From the NCBI RefSeq assembly GCF_021155765.1, contig NC_060112.1, positions 5,456,001-5,520,000 on the forward strand: a DNA stretch of 64,000 nt, given 5' to 3'. This document shows positions 62,062-64,000 of the stretch, in pieces (position 1 is the first letter of the stretch; every line of letters begins with the position of its first letter). A program made the position numbers and the translations under genes. The DNA is from Diprion similis (Eukaryota; Arthropoda; Insecta; Hymenoptera; Diprionidae). The notes beneath the pieces were generated by a model. It was given only the letters and a program-made list of their open reading frames with translations, was not told where the DNA came from and did no database searches.

Positions 62062-64000
62062 ATGAGCGCTAAACAACCGCCTCACGTTCTATCCGTTCAA
62101 AGCCACGTCGTTTCGGGATACGTTGGTAACAAAAGTGCAACTTTTCCACTACAGGTATGTCCGAATCTGAAATCTTTTCATTTCTCACATCAGTCCTTAC
62201 GCCACGCCAGCAATTGTTCCATTGTCGTTTTTTCACTTTAGAAGTTTCGCAATCTCTTCGAATTCTTCAATGACACAATTTTTTGGTGCATCGTTAACTG
62301 ATAGCTGTAAATGTCATCGAGGCTATTTGTCTTAATTCTTACTCACCTGGAGTCGGTGCCAATTGAGCCGCTGATAAAGCGTAGCTTATGACAGCTCGTG
62401 TGATTAATAAGCATCGGAGAAAAACATCATTCCTGATAACTCATGTGCAATTTGGAAGAAATTACTCGACAAGTCAACGCTGTATACGTATCTTTTTTCT
62501 TTGTTATCACTGTTTGTGACAAGCTCTGAATCAAATTGGAGGAACAAAAGAGAATCAGGCGATCCTTGGAAGAATCGTTGAATAAAAATTCAAGTTGCAT
62601 GAATTAATCTGTGGTAATGTCCAATTTTCTTCAACTATATATTTGTGTTTCATTTTTTGTTTCAGTTACTAGGCTTCGAAGTCGATCCGATCAATTCTGT
62701 CCAGTTGACCAATCATACCGGATACAAATGTGTCAAGGGTCAAGTATTAGACTCGAACGATTTAGGTTTGTTAATGTCACGTACATTTGGAAGGAATAAT
62801 CTATACCATTCAAATTTCATTTGTCGACAAGTAGATGAGATTTTTTTAGCTTGTATTAAGATGATTATTTTTGAAACACTATCACTATATGAAAACATTA
62901 AACTACCATAAAATTCTCTCCCAATTCAAGTCTAAGAATATATGCATATTCTCTGTACATTTTCAATACTTTTTTATCGGTATAAACTAACTTCCTAATT
63001 CAATCAACTTTTAGGTGAATTGATGGTTGGCCTGAGAGAGAATGACCTAGACCATTACAGTCATTTACTGACAGGCTACGCAGGCTCTGCGTCTTTTCTA
63101 AGAACAATAGCAAAACTCGTAACAGATCTGAAAAGGAAGAACCCAAACCTGATATACGGTGAGAAAAACAGAGTGAACCACAGTTACTTTAATTATCTTT
63201 GAATAACTCCTAATAAAACAATTCCTTTTTTATTATTGTCAACAGTTTGCGATCCTGTTATGGGCGACAATGGCAAAATGTACGTGCCTAACGAATTGCT
63301 GGAGATTTACAGGGACCACATCATTCCGCTCGCCGATATTGTCACGCCGAATCAGTTTGAGTTAGAGTTAGTTGATGAGACTGTAAAAAGGCTCAGCTTT
63401 GATCTTACTTAATTCACCCATTTCTCAAGCATCGCTGGCTTCTGCTAATCTACACCACAATAATTCTCTATTTCAGACTTTTGACAGGAAAAAAAGTTGA
63501 GAACTTAAAAGATGTACAAGAGGCGATAAAAGAATTGCACGCAAAGGGACCTCAAATTGTAGTCATTTCTTCTACAGAAATTGACAAGAATTTAACTACC
63601 GTTGCCAGCACACTGAAAGGTGAGTAAAACTCTCCGATGCATTAATTATATTCATTGAGATAAAAGTCTTTGTTCAATTGATACCTAACACTAGACGAAA
63701 TTTTTCGCGATTCCAGACGGAGTCATGATAAAGCTGGAAATTCCACGACTACCGGCAGCTTTCACTGGTTCTGGTGATTTATTCGCTGCGCTTTTCCTGG
63801 CCCATTCTCATCTTCAAGGCAGCATCAAGCCAGCCCTAGAAAAGACTGTCAATACCTTGTACGAGGTGTTGAAGAAAACTCACGAATATTCCAAAGGTAG
63901 AAAATAATTTTTCATCGGTATTCAGGTGTCGACTAGGAATTTTTTCACCTAATTCAAATATCGATTGTTGCCGGGATTTTTTTCAGGTCCACACGAAGAT
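62062..64000 (+). CDS. Pdxk: Pyridoxal kinase, 5' part (7 exons seen, 3' end outside window)
   Basis: Exons: 62062-62154, 62666-62765, 63015-63158, 63246-63366, 63477-63619, 63717-63896 and 63987 to the window edge; all joins keep frame. It phosphorylates pyridoxal, pyridoxine and pyridoxamine at the 5'-OH in the cytosol (vitamin B6 salvage). Recognised segments: [20 protein letters not shown] (substrate-binding N-terminus), the loop [25 protein letters not shown], the [13 protein letters not shown] ribokinase-family signature, and [15 protein letters not shown] with the anion-hole Gly and catalytic Asp. About 265 residues are visible and the protein breaks off at GPHED; the family is about 300-310 aa, so about 40 residues are missing. 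The start is the only upstream in-frame Met close to the family N-terminus. Confidence 0.95.

Noticed and set aside
1-64000. CRISPR arrays, rRNA genes, bacterial operons or integrated viral genes
   Set aside because: None seen; the window is ordinary eukaryotic nuclear DNA with spliced genes.

Overview
This window is nuclear DNA of an insect. It is AT-rich and gene-sparse, with many small GT-AG introns, a dense field of simple-sequence repeats and several short non-autonomous transposon relics. All four recognisable genes encode proteins with clear insect orthologues. A hymenopteran (possibly a sawfly) is my guess from general character only; the sequence does not prove it. Layout: about 1-14,100 has no gene I can support and carries three repeat structures (a TIR element at 1463-1654, a foldback at 3483-4101, a direct repeat at 10170-10412). 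15,146-22,393 (+) is a nine-exon SLC17-family (sialin-like) anion transporter of 489 aa. 22,791-29,406 (-) is a 23-exon Niemann-Pick C1-type sterol transporter of 1250 aa, convergent with the first gene. Their poly(A) signals sit back to back at 22,708-22,723. About 29,700-37,170 is an AT-rich, microsatellite-laden stretch with a piggyBac-type MITE at 30,739-31,042; part of it may be the long 3' UTR of the next gene. 37,172-53,927 (-) is the Rac GEF still life/TIAM (sif), which I could join as 29 in-frame exons coding 2022 aa. Its 2.8-kb intron 11 holds an unrelated, GC3-rich, cysteine-containing coding exon (44,088-44,463, -) that I cannot identify. 53,928-62,061 is the region between the divergent sif and Pdxk genes, with two inverted-repeat elements and a GC-rich island. 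62,062 to the right edge (+) is the first seven exons of pyridoxal kinase, cut by the window end. The genes do not form a pathway. Functionally they are a membrane anion transporter, an endosomal/gut sterol transporter, a synaptic/actin Rac activator and the vitamin B6 salvage kinase. All exon joins come from reading splice sites, reading frame and family similarity by eye; every junction listed keeps frame. Most attractive for follow-up: the unidentified nested exon in sif, a 22-nt candidate poison exon in sif, the shared bidirectional poly(A) palindrome, the NPC1 protein ending without the usual lysosomal tail, and four inverted-repeat elements, one bearing a periodic ATTGGACACC motif.
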